A stretch of DNA of 64,000 nucleotides from Neorhizobium tomejilense (GTDB lineage: Bacteria; Pseudomonadota; Alphaproteobacteria; Rhizobiales; Rhizobiaceae): NCBI GenBank assembly GCA_002968845.1, contig PVBG01000013.1:124001-188000 (forward strand). Reading direction: 5' to 3'. Shown piece after piece: positions 1-7,900 of this stretch. Position numbers and translations under genes: made by a program. Every line of letters starts with the position of its first letter. Within the stretch, counting starts at the first letter, position 1. The notes under the pieces are model-generated. The model did not search any database, had not been told where the DNA came from, and saw only the letters and a list, made by a program, of their open reading frames with translations.

Positions 1-314
1 ATCAGAGTCTCGTTGTCTTCCTCGAAGATCTGGGTGCCGACGGGCACTTTCAACGTCACTTCGCCGCCATTGGCGCCGGTGCGGTTGCGGCCCATGCCGT
101 GGGTGCCGGTCTGCCCCTTGAAATGCTGCTGGAAGCGGAAATCGATCAGGGTGTTGAGGCCGTTGACGGCCTCCACCCAGACGTCGCCGCCGCGCCCGCC
201 GTCACCGCCATCGGGTCCGCCGAACTCGACGAACTTTTCTCGCCGGAACGAGACCGCGCCCGCGCCGCCGTCGCCGGAGCGGATATAGACTTTTGCCTCG
301 TCGAGAAATTTCAT
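1..314 (-). CDS. obgE: GTPase Obg/CgtA, N-terminal part (gene runs off the left edge)
   Basis: Only the first ~105 codons are in the window. The translation begins MKFLDEAKVYIRSGDGG and continues with the glycine-rich FGGPDGGDGGRGGDVW stretch. These are hallmarks of the Obg fold domain, which precedes the G domain and is glycine-rich in all ObgE proteins. Obg is an essential ribosome-associated GTPase acting in 50S assembly and stress control. The ATG at 312-314 is the family-typical start. The GTPase domain lies outside the window. Closeness to rpmA-rplU is the conserved bacterial order rplU-rpmA-obgE, here with the EEP and two GNAT genes in between. Identity is very secure; only completeness cannot be judged. 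Confidence 0.95.
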   Translation of the reverse strand, partial: MKFLDEAKVYIRSGDGGAGAVSFRREKFVEFGGPDGGDGGRGGDVWVEAVNGLNTLIDFRFQQHFKGQTGTHGMGRNRTGANGGEVTLKVPVGTQIFEEDNETL

Positions 315-428
315 CTTGTCGCCGTCAGTCTTGTGTTAGTCGGGATGCCTGTCGCTTTAGGTAGGGCGCTCAGTGCATGTCGATAGGGGTTTCGATATCG
401 TCGGTTGGGGCGGAGGTCAAAGAATATC

Positions 429-1292
429 ATGAAGTTCGTCAGCTATAACATTCAATACGGGGTCGGCATGGATGGCGTGTTCGATCCCGAACGCATCGCC
501 GCGAGTATCGAGGGAGCGGATGTGATCGCGCTTCAGGAAGTGACCCGCGGTTTCCCCAGGAATGGCCATGTGGATCTTGTCGCCCGCTTCTCGGATCTGT
601 TTCCGGACCATTTCCATGTCTATGGCGCACCTTGCGACCTGCTGCTCGACGTCTCGGTCGAGAACGGCCGCCGCATCGAGCGCCGCTCCCAGTTCGGCAA
701 CATGATCCTTTCGCGCTGGCCGATCCTTGCCACCCGCCATCTTCTGCTGCCCCGCAGCCGCACCGTCGAGATGCTCAACCTGCAGCGCGGCGCGCTGGAA
801 GCGGTCATCGTTGCACCCGGTGGGCCGCTTCGGGTCTATTCCGTCCACCTCGATCATGTTTCTGGCGATGAACGGCTCGGCCAGATCCGTTATCTCAAGG
901 AGCGGGTGCTGAACTTCGTCTCCGAGGGCGGCTCGCTCACCGGCGGCGCCGAAGAGGGGTTCCCCGATCTGCCGCTGCCGGAGGATTTCCTGCTGATGGG
1001 GGATTTCAACATGGAGCCGGAATCGACGGAATATATCGCCCTGGCCGGCCAGCGAGACCGTTATTACGGCCGCATCCTGCGCGCCAACGAACCCGTCGAC
1101 GTGCTGGACCGCCTTGGGTCGATAACGCCGGAGACCTATACCTGGGCGAAGCCGCCGGGCGACGGGCCGATAAAGATGCATCTCGATCATTGCTTCGTGA
1201 ATGCCGGGCTGGTGCCGCGGCTGAAAAACGCCTGGATCGACAACGAGGCGCCTGGTTCCGACCATTTCCCGGTCTGGGTCGAGGTCGAGTGA
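429..1292 (+). CDS. Endonuclease/exonuclease/phosphatase (EEP) superfamily protein
   Basis: A 287-residue protein with the full set of EEP (DNase I-like) motifs. These are an N-terminal YNIQYG strand, ALQEV with the metal-binding Glu near residue 37, MGDFN at about residue 195, DHCFV and the C-terminal SDHFPV catalytic His. There is no signal peptide or membrane segment, so it is probably cytoplasmic. Substrates in this superfamily range from DNA to sphingomyelin and inositol phosphates and cannot be read from sequence. I chose the ATG at 429 because MKFVSYN is the typical first strand and a GGAGG lies at 412-416. An upstream in-frame start at 405 would put that ribosome-binding site inside the gene. 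It is divergent from obgE and followed by a hairpin terminator. Confidence 0.8.
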   Translation: MKFVSYNIQYGVGMDGVFDPERIAASIEGADVIALQEVTRGFPRNGHVDLVARFSDLFPDHFHVYGAPCDLLLDVSVENGRRIERRSQFGNMILSRWPILATRHLLLPRSRTVEMLNLQRGALEAVIVAPGGPLRVYSVHLDHVSGDERLGQIRYLKERVLNFVSEGGSLTGGAEEGFPDLPLPEDFLLMGDFNMEPESTEYIALAGQRDRYYGRILRANEPVDVLDRLGSITPETYTWAKPPGDGPIKMHLDHCFVNAGLVPRLKNAWIDNEAPGSDHFPVWVEVE

Positions 1293-1296
1293 GTGA

Positions 1297-1330
1297 TCCG
1301 GCGGAGTTTCCTTCGCCGGACCTTTGTTTT
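1297..1330 (+). terminator. Rho-independent terminator after the EEP gene
   Basis: A 10-bp stem (1297-1306 with 1311-1320, one G-U pair) has a TTTC loop and is followed by CCTTTGTTTT. It starts 5 bases after the stop codon and separates the gene from the convergent GNAT gene ending at 1340. Confidence 0.75.
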
Positions 1331-1339
1331 ACCTGAGCG

Positions 1340-1927
1340 TCACGGTCGGGCCGGACGCCGGAAATCCTCGGGCAAAAGCATGGTCTCGATATGCGGGACC
1401 AGGCGGTTGCGGGACAGGCTGAAGAGCTGGTTCGCATCGACGATGGTGAAGCCGAGCTTCTTCTGGACGTTCAGCGAGGCCAGATTGTCCGCAAAGGCGC
1501 CGGAAAAGACTTGCGCTTCCGGCATCCGCCGGAAGAAACGTTCCAGCGCCCCGGCCACCGCTTCGGTCATGTAGCCCCGATCCCAGTAGAGCCGGTTCAG
1601 CCAGTAGCCTAGACGCCATTGACCGCGTCGCGGCTCCAGGCAGACGGCGCCGATATGGGTGTCGTCACCGGTGGTAATCGCCAGCGTCCAGTCCGGCAGG
1701 ATGCCGGATGCATGCGGGACGAGCCAGTCCAGCGCGTCCTGGCGGTCATAGGGCTGCGGCACCCGCGCCAGCATGCGGGCGACCTTGAAATCGCCAAGCG
1801 ATTCGGCAATCGCCGTCGCATCGGTGATCTTGTGCGGGCGAAGAACCAGCCTTTCCGTGGTGATGACCGGGCAGGGGCCGGGCATCGTGACAGTCGAACT
1901 CGTCTTCTGGAGGACGGCGGCGTTCAT
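1340..1927 (-). CDS. GNAT family N-acetyltransferase (RimJ/RimL type)
   Basis: A 195-residue GNAT-fold protein. It has TERLVLRP near the start, a YWLNRLYWDRGYMTEAV acetyl-CoA binding region near residue 105, and an N..S...Q.KLGF alpha4/beta7 segment. These are typical of RimJ/RimL-like acetyltransferases, whose substrates (protein N-termini, antibiotics, small amines) are not predictable. Its ATG overlaps the stop of the upstream paralogue by 4 bases (ATGA), so the two are translationally coupled. The pair looks like a tandem duplication that has diverged. It ends facing the EEP gene terminator. Confidence 0.85.
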   Translation of the reverse strand: MNAAVLQKTSSTVTMPGPCPVITTERLVLRPHKITDATAIAESLGDFKVARMLARVPQPYDRQDALDWLVPHASGILPDWTLAITTGDDTHIGAVCLEPRRGQWRLGYWLNRLYWDRGYMTEAVAGALERFFRRMPEAQVFSGAFADNLASLNVQKKLGFTIVDANQLFSLSRNRLVPHIETMLLPEDFRRPARP

Positions 1928-2559
1928 CGCAGTTCTCCCCAGCTTCTCAAGGACATCCAGGTCTTGCGATCGAGCCGGAACCACTCGACGGCGACCATGC
2001 CGCCAAGCGCCAGGCAATCGATCATGCCGGTGCCCTGGAACTGGAAACCGCATTTCTGGATCACCCGCCGGGAGGCGATGTTGGTCACCCTGCAACGGGC
2101 ATCGATATGGTCGATGTTGTTGCGGGTGCGGAAGGCCATGTCGATCAGGGCATGGGCGGCTTCCGTGGCATAACCCCTGTTCCAATGGGGTTCGCCTAGC
2201 CAATAGCCGAGCTCGAGCGTTCTCTCGTCCTGTTGCGGTTCGAGTGCGCAGCAACCGAGAAAGGCGCCGTTGTCTCCTCGCGTGATGGCGTAGACGCATT
2301 TGCCAATCTCGCCGGCCTTCGTGCGTCGCACGAAATCGGCTGCGTCTTTAGCCGTATAGGGATGCGGCATACGCGACACCATGGTCGCGATATTCGCATT
2401 GTTGGCGAGATGGGCAAGTGCGTCGATGTCTTCTTCGTGGGGCGTGCGCAGAACTAACCTCTGCGACAATAAGACGGGGCAATCGCTTCTCGACCGGTCG
2501 GGTCTTAACCGATCCTCTGGCGGCCGGGATTGGCTCGCCCTCAGTAATTCGCCTTGCAT
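1924..2559 (-). CDS. GNAT family N-acetyltransferase, first of a coupled pair
   Basis: A 211-residue RimJ/RimL-like GNAT with SQRLVLRTP, YWLGEPHWNRGYATEA (pyrophosphate-binding loop region) and SRRVIQKCGF. The ATG at 2557-2559 has AGGAGG seven bases upstream, so I prefer it to an upstream in-frame ATG. The downstream GNAT gene overlaps by 4 bases. Two GNAT genes between obgE and rpmA are a familiar rhizobial arrangement, but I know of no assigned substrate. A strong terminator separates this gene from rpmA, so it should have its own promoter in the short gap. Confidence 0.85.
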   Translation of the reverse strand: MQGELLRASQSRPPEDRLRPDRSRSDCPVLLSQRLVLRTPHEEDIDALAHLANNANIATMVSRMPHPYTAKDAADFVRRTKAGEIGKCVYAITRGDNGAFLGCCALEPQQDERTLELGYWLGEPHWNRGYATEAAHALIDMAFRTRNNIDHIDARCRVTNIASRRVIQKCGFQFQGTGMIDCLALGGMVAVEWFRLDRKTWMSLRSWGELR

Positions 2560-2585
2560 GTTCAGTCCTCCTGTTGGGGGCAAAG

Positions 2586-2623
2586 AAAAAGGGAAGATGG
2601 TGGTGTCCCATCTTCCCTTTTTT
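2586..2623 (-). terminator. Rho-independent terminator of the rplU-rpmA operon (symmetric, may work both ways)
   Basis: A perfect 10-bp stem (2591-2600 with 2608-2617) has a 7-base loop. An A-run lies on the left (U-run for minus-strand transcripts) and T6 on the right. It sits about 70 bases after the rpmA stop and just upstream of the GNAT pair. Confidence 0.9.
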
Positions 2624-2689
2624 CTGACTGAACCTTTGGGCGTTCAGCCGGGTCGATGTGACACCGGCTGCTTAAAACGCTTGCCGGCT

Positions 2690-2959
2690 TTATTCTGCTG
2701 CTTCGGCTTTCGGCATTACGGACACGAACACACGACCATTGGCCTTGGTTCGGTAATTCACATTGCCTTCGGTAAGCGCAAAAATCGTGTGGTCCTTGCC
2801 GAGGCCGACGTTCTGACCCGGATGCCACTGCGTGCCGCGCTGACGCACGATAATGTTGCCCGGAATGACAGCTTCGCCGCCGAACTTCTTCACGCCAAGG
2901 CGCTTGGAATTCGAATCGCGACCGTTGCGCGACGAACCGCCAGCTTTTTTATGTGCCAT
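2690..2959 (-). CDS. rpmA: 50S ribosomal protein L27
   Basis: An 89-residue L27 starting MAHKKAGGSSRNGRDS, the universally conserved N-terminus that reaches toward the peptidyl-transferase centre. GQNVGLGKDHTIFAL and GRVFVSV follow. Length is normal. There is no N-terminal cleavage extension such as Firmicutes L27 carries. It lies 32 bases downstream of rplU in the same transcript and ends before a strong terminator. Confidence 0.98.
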   Translation of the reverse strand: MAHKKAGGSSRNGRDSNSKRLGVKKFGGEAVIPGNIIVRQRGTQWHPGQNVGLGKDHTIFALTEGNVNYRTKANGRVFVSVMPKAEAAE

Positions 2960-2991
2960 TGGAGTTCTCCTTTACCCTTCGAAACCCGTTG

Positions 2992-3303
2992 TTAAGCCAA
3001 GATGTCCGTGATGCGGACGACCGTGTGATGCTGGCGATGGCCGCGAATCCGCTTGGAATTCTGACGGCGACGCTTCTTGAAGGAAAGAACCTTCTTGCCG
3101 CGATTATGCTCGACCACTTCGGCCTTGACCGTCGCACCCGCAACAAAGGGAGCGCCGAACTTGGCATCGGCACCAACGCCGACAACCAGGATTTCATTGA
3201 ATTCTACGACAGAACCAGCTTCGGCTTCCAGCTTTTCGATGGTGAGCACGTCGTTGGCTGCCACGCGGTACTGTTTACCGCCGGTCTTGATGACTGCGAA
3301 CAT
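2992..3303 (-). CDS. rplU: 50S ribosomal protein L21
   Basis: A 103-residue L21 with the canonical start MFAVIKTGGKQYRV and the C-terminal basic FKKRRRQNSKR...GHRQHHT segment that binds 23S rRNA. It is first gene of the rplU-rpmA operon. A sigma-70-type promoter and a palindromic hairpin with a U-run lie upstream in its leader (listed separately), suggesting regulation in the leader. A good ribosome-binding stretch (AAAGGAT) precedes the ATG. Confidence 0.98.
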   Translation of the reverse strand: MFAVIKTGGKQYRVAANDVLTIEKLEAEAGSVVEFNEILVVGVGADAKFGAPFVAGATVKAEVVEHNRGKKVLSFKKRRRQNSKRIRGHRQHHTVVRITDILA

Positions 3304-3341
3304 TTTTTATCCTTTCATGTTCGTTCCGGCTCTGCCTTACT

Positions 3342-3361
3342 AAAAAGGCGGCCGTCTTTTT
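3342..3361 (-). promoter_or_regulatory. Terminator-like hairpin in the rplU leader
   Basis: A 20-bp near-palindrome (A5GGC-GGCC-GTCT5) folds into an ~8-bp stem with a 4-base loop. In the rplU transcript it ends in U5. It lies between the predicted promoter and the rplU start, about 40 bases before the ATG. This is the geometry of an attenuator, but it could also be an ordinary leader hairpin. Confidence 0.45.
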
Positions 3362-3496
3362 ATCAGTCGGGCTCTAGCAGGGTTTCGAAAGAGACGATCT
3401 TCTGGAACTTGCTGCCGGTGGAATTCGCGTGGCTGTTCCAACAACCTCCACACAAACAAAGAGGCATGGATACTTTTCCACGCCTGATCGCGAGCG

Positions 3497-3525
3497 GACA
3501 TACGCGAGCGACAAAAAACTGTCAA
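3497..3525 (-). promoter_or_regulatory. Predicted sigma-70 promoter of rplU-rpmA
   Basis: On the minus strand, TTGACA (3520-3525) and TATGTC (3497-3502) are separated by exactly 17 bases, with a T-rich spacer. This predicts transcription starting near 3490 and a ~190-base leader before rplU. Confidence 0.65.
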
Positions 3526-3558
3526 GACGAAAGGATGTAAAGACTTGATATTCGCCCC

Positions 3559-3587
3559 TTGCCAGCCCCATGTTTGCCCGCTATGAG
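3559..3587 (+). promoter_or_regulatory. Predicted promoter of tRNA-Ser
   Basis: TTGCCA (3559-3564), a 17-base spacer and TATGAG (3582-3587) lie about 38 bases before the mature tRNA 5' end. The site is back to back with the rplU promoter. Confidence 0.5.
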
Positions 3588-3625
3588 AACGCCCGCGCTG
3601 ACCAACGCGTCATCACGTCTTAAGC

Positions 3626-3715
<90 letters not shown>

Positions 3716-3737
3716 TGACGAACCTGGGCTGCCAGTG

Positions 3738-4559
3738 TTACAGTCGTTTAAGCAGCTCCGTCTTTTTCGCCGTGAATTCGTCGTCTGAGAGTATTCCTTT
3801 GGAATGCAGACCAGCAAGTCGTTCAATCTTGCTGATGATATCGTCTGGATCGACGCCAGCCGGCGAGGAGCGAATATCTGGGGTCAGAACCGCTATCGAT
3901 GGAATATCGACGCTCGGGCTCGGGCCTGACGGCGTTTCCTGTTCTGCGTTCGGCGCCGGCGTGTTGTCAGCGGACGGTACGATTTCCAGTTCCGATACGC
4001 GCACGAGCCCGTGCTGTGAGGTGAAGGTCAACGACTGGTCGCCGCTCTGCTGCTGCGAAAAACCGCCGATGTTATGGTCTTTTGTGTCGTATACCGTGAT
4101 CTGCCCGTTTACATCAATGGCCAGGCGGCGGCTTGCCGGGAAGAAGGCATAGCGAAGGTTATTCTGCGCGCCAGTCGATGAGGGCTGGCCGAGATTTTGC
4201 GGCCACGAGCCGCTATGCGAACTCGACTGGTAAAAGAAGCTGTTTCCGTCTCCCTGGCTCTGAGATTGATAGGGCCGATCTACCTTCGGGCCGGAGAGTT
4301 CCCCAGACCGGATATAAGCGGCAATCTCCGAGCAAAGCATATCCACCCGGTGCTTCAACCCATTGTTGAACATGTCACCGATCATGATCATGCCACCGCT
4401 TGACCATTGCCCCATGCCGCCAAGCTCGACGTGGTTGAACTGTGCCTGACTGGCATGCCCGGCGATCAAGGCCATCGCAAGATGCTCGACCACACCAGGG
4501 CTGAACCCGTGCCGCTGGGACAGGCTTTCGATAATACTCTGTTCCTGGATATCTCTCAT
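3738..4559 (-). CDS. SHOCT domain-containing protein of unknown function
   Basis: A 273-residue protein with two recognisable ends. Residues ~1-75 carry a conserved module with AQFNHVELGGMGQW and GGMIMIGDMFNN. Residues ~240-273 are a SHOCT domain (DDIISKIERLAGLHSKGILSDDEF...K). Between them lies a Ser/Gln-rich linker followed by a small beta-rich part containing RLAIDVNGQITVYDT. SHOCT domains are short oligomerisation or localisation modules usually fused to membrane or degradation proteins. The N-terminal module recurs with SHOCT in many proteobacteria without an assigned role. I chose the ATG at 4557-4559; a GTG four codons upstream is possible. The gene converges with tRNA-Ser. Confidence 0.75.
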   Translation of the reverse strand: MRDIQEQSIIESLSQRHGFSPGVVEHLAMALIAGHASQAQFNHVELGGMGQWSSGGMIMIGDMFNNGLKHRVDMLCSEIAAYIRSGELSGPKVDRPYQSQSQGDGNSFFYQSSSHSGSWPQNLGQPSSTGAQNNLRYAFFPASRRLAIDVNGQITVYDTKDHNIGGFSQQQSGDQSLTFTSQHGLVRVSELEIVPSADNTPAPNAEQETPSGPSPSVDIPSIAVLTPDIRSSPAGVDPDDIISKIERLAGLHSKGILSDDEFTAKKTELLKRL

Positions 4560-4881
4560 CACAAGCTGCACTCGATTGGCCGGGCTTCATCTATTACATT
4601 TGCATGGCCTTGAGGATACCCATGGAGATCGCATCGCGACTATCCGAAGCCGTCGGGGGCATGGCTTTCGTGAGCAAGTGCTGGATATTGCCGCGCTTCA
4701 TGAGCTTCTCGCGGCGGTGGAAGTCGGCGACCGAGCCGGAACTCTCTCCGTCTGGTGGTTGACGGAATGTTGATCTGTTGAAATTTCCCGCGCGTATTAC
4801 AGCTATCGGAGAATGCACCGGGCGAGGAACCTTTTGCGGGTGCCGGCATTCATCTTTTTCGGCCGGAAGACGAGGCGGGAC
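4560..4881. other. Non-coding gap between the SHOCT gene and the RibD-like gene
   Basis: About 320 bases with no convincing gene. A 35-codon minus-strand frame (4594-4701) exists but has no recognisable homology and only a weak ribosome-binding site. The region probably holds the divergent promoters of the SHOCT and RibD-like genes. No hairpin or repeat stands out. Confidence 0.5.
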
Positions 4882-5709
4882 ATGCGATCAGTGAGGATGA
4901 CCGAAGAGCTGTGGCAGCATCTGCTTTCGCTTCGCGAAGGCTCCTTGCGCCCGACGGCGCTCTCCGCCGATGTCGATGGTTCCGGTCTCTCGCTCTACAG
5001 GCCGATCGCAATCCGCGGCGAGCCTCTGGTTCTGGCCCAGGTCGGCCAGTCTCTGGATGGCCGCGTCGCAACGCCGACCGGCGATGCCCAGGATGTGTCG
5101 GGCTGCGACGGGATTGCCCATCTGCACCGGTGCCGGGCGCTGGTGGATGCAGTGATCGTCGGGGTCGGGACGGTCGCTGCCGACAACCCCAGTCTTTCGG
5201 TTCGTGCCGTCAGCGGCAGAAGCCCCGTGCGCGTCGTGGTGGATTGCAATGGCCGCATGCCGGAGCGGGCCAAGATGCTGCATGACGGGGGCGCGCCGGT
5301 GCTCGTTCTGCAGGCCGATGACATTCCGCGCCGCAACGTCCGGCACACGATCATCCGGCTGCCGCGCCAGGCGGATGGGGGGCTCGCGCCGCGGGATATT
5401 GTCGAGGCGCTCGCCGAACGCGGCCTCACCACGGTGCTCGTCGAGGGAGGCGCAACCACCATTTCCCGCTTTGTCGACGCCCAGATGGTCGACCGGCTGC
5501 ATATCTCGGTCGCGCCGATCATCATCGGTTCGGGTCCCGCCGGCATCCGCCTTTCGCCGATCGACCGTTTGTCGGAAGCCCGCCGCCCGGAGGTTCAGGT
5601 CTACAATATCGGCACGGATATCGTATTCGACTGCAATTTCCGCATGGAAGCGCAGCAGGCGACTGTCTCAGCGGATTGCGAGGATGTCCTGATGGCCGAC
5701 CTGGCATAG
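4882..5709 (+). CDS. RibD C-terminal-domain reductase (pyrimidine/pterin-type NADPH reductase)
   Basis: 275 residues. From about residue 50 it follows the RibD_C/dihydrofolate-reductase fold, with SLDGRVATPTGD, the HLHRCRALVDAVIVGVGTV core (NADPH site) and DNPSLSVR. The C-terminal EGGATT and DRLHISVAPIIIGSG motifs are also present. There is no N-terminal deaminase domain, so it is not the bifunctional RibD of riboflavin synthesis. The ~50-residue N-terminal extension is not recognised. I chose the ATG at 4882 because of GAGG spacing; an ATG at 4897 is possible. Its 3' end overlaps the convergent methyltransferase gene by 42 bases. Closeness to a PTPS-like gene suggests a pterin- or purine-derived substrate, but this is inference. 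Confidence 0.8.
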   Translation: MRSVRMTEELWQHLLSLREGSLRPTALSADVDGSGLSLYRPIAIRGEPLVLAQVGQSLDGRVATPTGDAQDVSGCDGIAHLHRCRALVDAVIVGVGTVAADNPSLSVRAVSGRSPVRVVVDCNGRMPERAKMLHDGGAPVLVLQADDIPRRNVRHTIIRLPRQADGGLAPRDIVEALAERGLTTVLVEGGATTISRFVDAQMVDRLHISVAPIIIGSGPAGIRLSPIDRLSEARRPEVQVYNIGTDIVFDCNFRMEAQQATVSADCEDVLMADLA

Positions 5710-6453
5710 GCTGCCTTCGCGATCGACCATTTTCCGCCGGAAATCGGCCCAATCGCGGATTTCGTTCTCGTCGAGCTGGCCGTATTCATAGACTGCGCGC
5801 ACCACTCCGTCGAGGAACAGACGCTGCAGCTCGCGATGGTCTGCAGTCATCGTCCATGGGCTTTCGGCGGTCCTCACCGTATAACCGCTCTCCCTCAGGC
5901 AATCGGCCAGCGTCTCCCACGCCCCCGGCCCCAGCGAAAATCCAAAACCCTTGTCGCTCAGCTGATGGGCGTTGAAGCTCGCAAGCACGGCCTCGTCCAG
6001 CGGATGCGGCTTCGACCAGCGCATCCGGCCGTCATAGTTGAGCGCCGCGTAGAGACTGGCGTCGCTCTGCGCGATATGGGCGACGAAACGGCGAATGAAC
6101 TGCTCCGAACAGAGATCGAAGAGCGCAGACGCGGTCACGAGGCTGACTTCGGCGAGTGGCAGCGCTCCGATGTCGTTGAGATCCCCGTGGATGAGGTCGA
6201 CAGCATCGCCGTGCAAGCGGCGGGCTTCGTCCAGCAGCCGGTGGTCATGGTCGAAAAACCGAAAGTGAGCCGGCTTTCGAAGTCTCTGCGAGAGCACACG
6301 GAAGGTCGAGCCGGTGCCGCAGCCGATATCGAGGACGGTTGGGGCCGAGGCGCTTTCGAGGGATTGTACAGCCGCTGCCAGCAGGTCTGCGTCCCGTGCG
6401 AGAACATCCACGGGCTCGCGCAGCGCCAGCCAGTCCCTGTCGAAGCCGCTCAT
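5668..6453 (-). CDS. Class I SAM-dependent methyltransferase
   Basis: 261 residues with a clear SAM-binding motif I, TVLDIGCGTGSTF, near residue 42. An acidic FFDHD motif II position and VSLVTASALFDL follow. It is the last gene of the run dehydrogenase - PTPS-like - glycosyltransferase - methyltransferase, each joined by 4-base ATGA overlaps or a short gap, so the genes should be cotranslated. The target molecule is unknown; in this context a sugar- or pterin-like intermediate is plausible. The 3' end overlaps the convergent reductase gene. Confidence 0.85.
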   Translation of the reverse strand: MSGFDRDWLALREPVDVLARDADLLAAAVQSLESASAPTVLDIGCGTGSTFRVLSQRLRKPAHFRFFDHDHRLLDEARRLHGDAVDLIHGDLNDIGALPLAEVSLVTASALFDLCSEQFIRRFVAHIAQSDASLYAALNYDGRMRWSKPHPLDEAVLASFNAHQLSDKGFGFSLGPGAWETLADCLRESGYTVRTAESPWTMTADHRELQRLFLDGVVRAVYEYGQLDENEIRDWADFRRKMVDREGSLCQVGHQDILAIR

Positions 6454-7493
6454 GGAGCCGTTTCCAGCAAACCGGAGATGGTAACGGCGGTGTCCCGCCA
6501 GGAGGGAAGCCCGGCACCGGCGATCGCTGCGGCGTCGGCCATGGAAATGCGGGTTTCGGGCTCCTCCAGCAGCCGTCGCAAAGCGGCAGCAAAGGCGTCC
6601 GGGTCGTCCGGCGGCACGAGAAAGCCGGCGCTTTCGGGCACGACGTCCGGCACGGCCCCCGCCGCACAGCCGACGATCGGCAGCCCCTGGGCGAGCGCCT
6701 CGGCGAACACCATGCCGTAACCTTCATAACGGCTCGCCAACGCAAAGATGTCGGCCTTGGCGAATTCGGAGCGGGTGTCGTCGATCTGGCCGGCAAGTTC
6801 GATGCGGTTGCCGAGCCCGGATTGGGCAACCTGGCGTTCGAGCTCTGCTGCGATGCCGGGATCGAGCACCTTGCTGCCGACGATGCGGCAGATCCATGGC
6901 AGATCGCGCAGCTTTTCGAGCGAAGAGATCAGTATGTCGTGGCCTTTGCGGTGGGTCAGCGTGCCGACGCTGAGGATCAGAGGCGGATCGCCGCCACCAA
7001 CAGCCAGCGGTGCCGGATCCATGCCCGGGATGGCGACCGTGATCTTTTCCGCGGGAATGGCGTAATTGGCGGCGAGTTCGGCGGCGGTGGCATGCGATGT
7101 GACGATAACGCCGCGGGTGTGCGCCAGAGCCGCCTTCTCCCGGGCGGCCGCAGCCTGTTGCTGCTTGCTGTCGAGCCCCGTCTCCAGCGCCAGCGGGTGG
7201 TGCACGAGCGCCACGATCTTCAGGCGTTTCGCTTCGCGCCCGGCCCATTCGTCCATCACGCCGAAGGCTAGTCCGTCGACCAGCACGAGACTGTCATCGG
7301 CTAGCCCGGAGAGCCTCCGCCCGGCATCGCCGAGCTGTTTTGCGTCCGGGTTCGGAAAGCCGTTGCCGAGGGAGATCAGTTCGACATTCCAGCCGAGATC
7401 GCGCAGGGCCGCAACGGCACGGCGATCGTAGCCGTAACCGCCCGTGCGGGTTTCCAGCTCGCCCGGATAGGCGAAGACGAGATCGCGGCTCAC
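6450..7493 (-). CDS. Glycosyltransferase family 4
   Basis: 347 residues with a GT-B fold. The C-terminal half shows LSVGTLTHRKGHD (start of the donor-binding domain, residue ~175) and the family-4 E(x7)E signature in SRYEGYGMVFAEALAQGLPIV. GAVPDVV and GFLVPPDD follow. The acceptor-binding N-terminal half has the GGYGYDRR loop typical of nucleotide-sugar retaining enzymes. It is soluble, probably cytoplasmic or peripheral to the inner membrane. It is translationally coupled on both sides. The sugar and acceptor are not predictable. Neighbours suggest it glycosylates a small pterin-like molecule or a lipid-linked intermediate. Confidence 0.88.
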   Translation of the reverse strand: MSRDLVFAYPGELETRTGGYGYDRRAVAALRDLGWNVELISLGNGFPNPDAKQLGDAGRRLSGLADDSLVLVDGLAFGVMDEWAGREAKRLKIVALVHHPLALETGLDSKQQQAAAAREKAALAHTRGVIVTSHATAAELAANYAIPAEKITVAIPGMDPAPLAVGGGDPPLILSVGTLTHRKGHDILISSLEKLRDLPWICRIVGSKVLDPGIAAELERQVAQSGLGNRIELAGQIDDTRSEFAKADIFALASRYEGYGMVFAEALAQGLPIVGCAAGAVPDVVPESAGFLVPPDDPDAFAAALRRLLEEPETRISMADAAAIAGAGLPSWRDTAVTISGLLETAP

Positions 7494-7888
7494 AGCTCGG
7501 CCTCGAACCAGCCGCGGGCGGTGTGCGATTCGTGCAGCATGACCCGCAGTTTGCGGATGCGGCTACCACCCGCACCGAGCCGGCCGTTCCGGACGGCATC
7601 GGCGATGCGGTCGAATATGTGCTTGGCGAGGAATTCCGTCGTCGTCACCTTGCCGGCGAAAATCTCCAGCGTATCGAGGTTCTGGTAGTTGAGCGGGGCC
7701 AGCACTTCCTTCAGCACGTCCGTGGCTAGCCCGATATCCACCGCAAGGCCGTTCTCGTCCAGATCGCTGGTGAAGAAGGCGGCGTCGACCACGAAGGTCG
7801 CTCCGTGCATGCCTTGGGCGGGGCCGAAAACCGGGCGGTCAAGACTATGCGCGATCATGATGTGATCGCGGACTTCGACGGCGAACAT
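7490..7888 (-). CDS. 6-pyruvoyl-tetrahydropterin synthase / QueD family homologue with altered active site
   Basis: 132 residues, normal PTPS length, with the T-fold pattern: IMIAHSL at the first Zn-His, MHGATFVV at the usual HGH strand, GLAVDIG, TTEFLAKHIFDRI and a C-terminal HES pterin-anchoring Glu. Compared with QueD, several key residues differ. The catalytic Cys four residues before HGH is Ala. The third Zn ligand (second His of HGH) is Ala. The LDHxxLN catalytic Asp-His is NY. So pterin binding may survive, but classical catalysis is doubtful. Its stop is coupled to the GT4 start by a 4-base overlap. Automatic pipelines would call it 6-carboxytetrahydropterin synthase. Confidence 0.8.
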   Translation of the reverse strand: MFAVEVRDHIMIAHSLDRPVFGPAQGMHGATFVVDAAFFTSDLDENGLAVDIGLATDVLKEVLAPLNYQNLDTLEIFAGKVTTTEFLAKHIFDRIADAVRNGRLGAGGSRIRKLRVMLHESHTARGWFEAEL

Positions 7889-7900
7889 GCGGGATTTCCT

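Noticed and set aside
4594..4701. A 35-codon minus-strand frame (MKRGNIQHLL...) beside the SHOCT gene
   Set aside because: No family resemblance and only a weak ribosome-binding site. It cannot be excluded, but is not supported.
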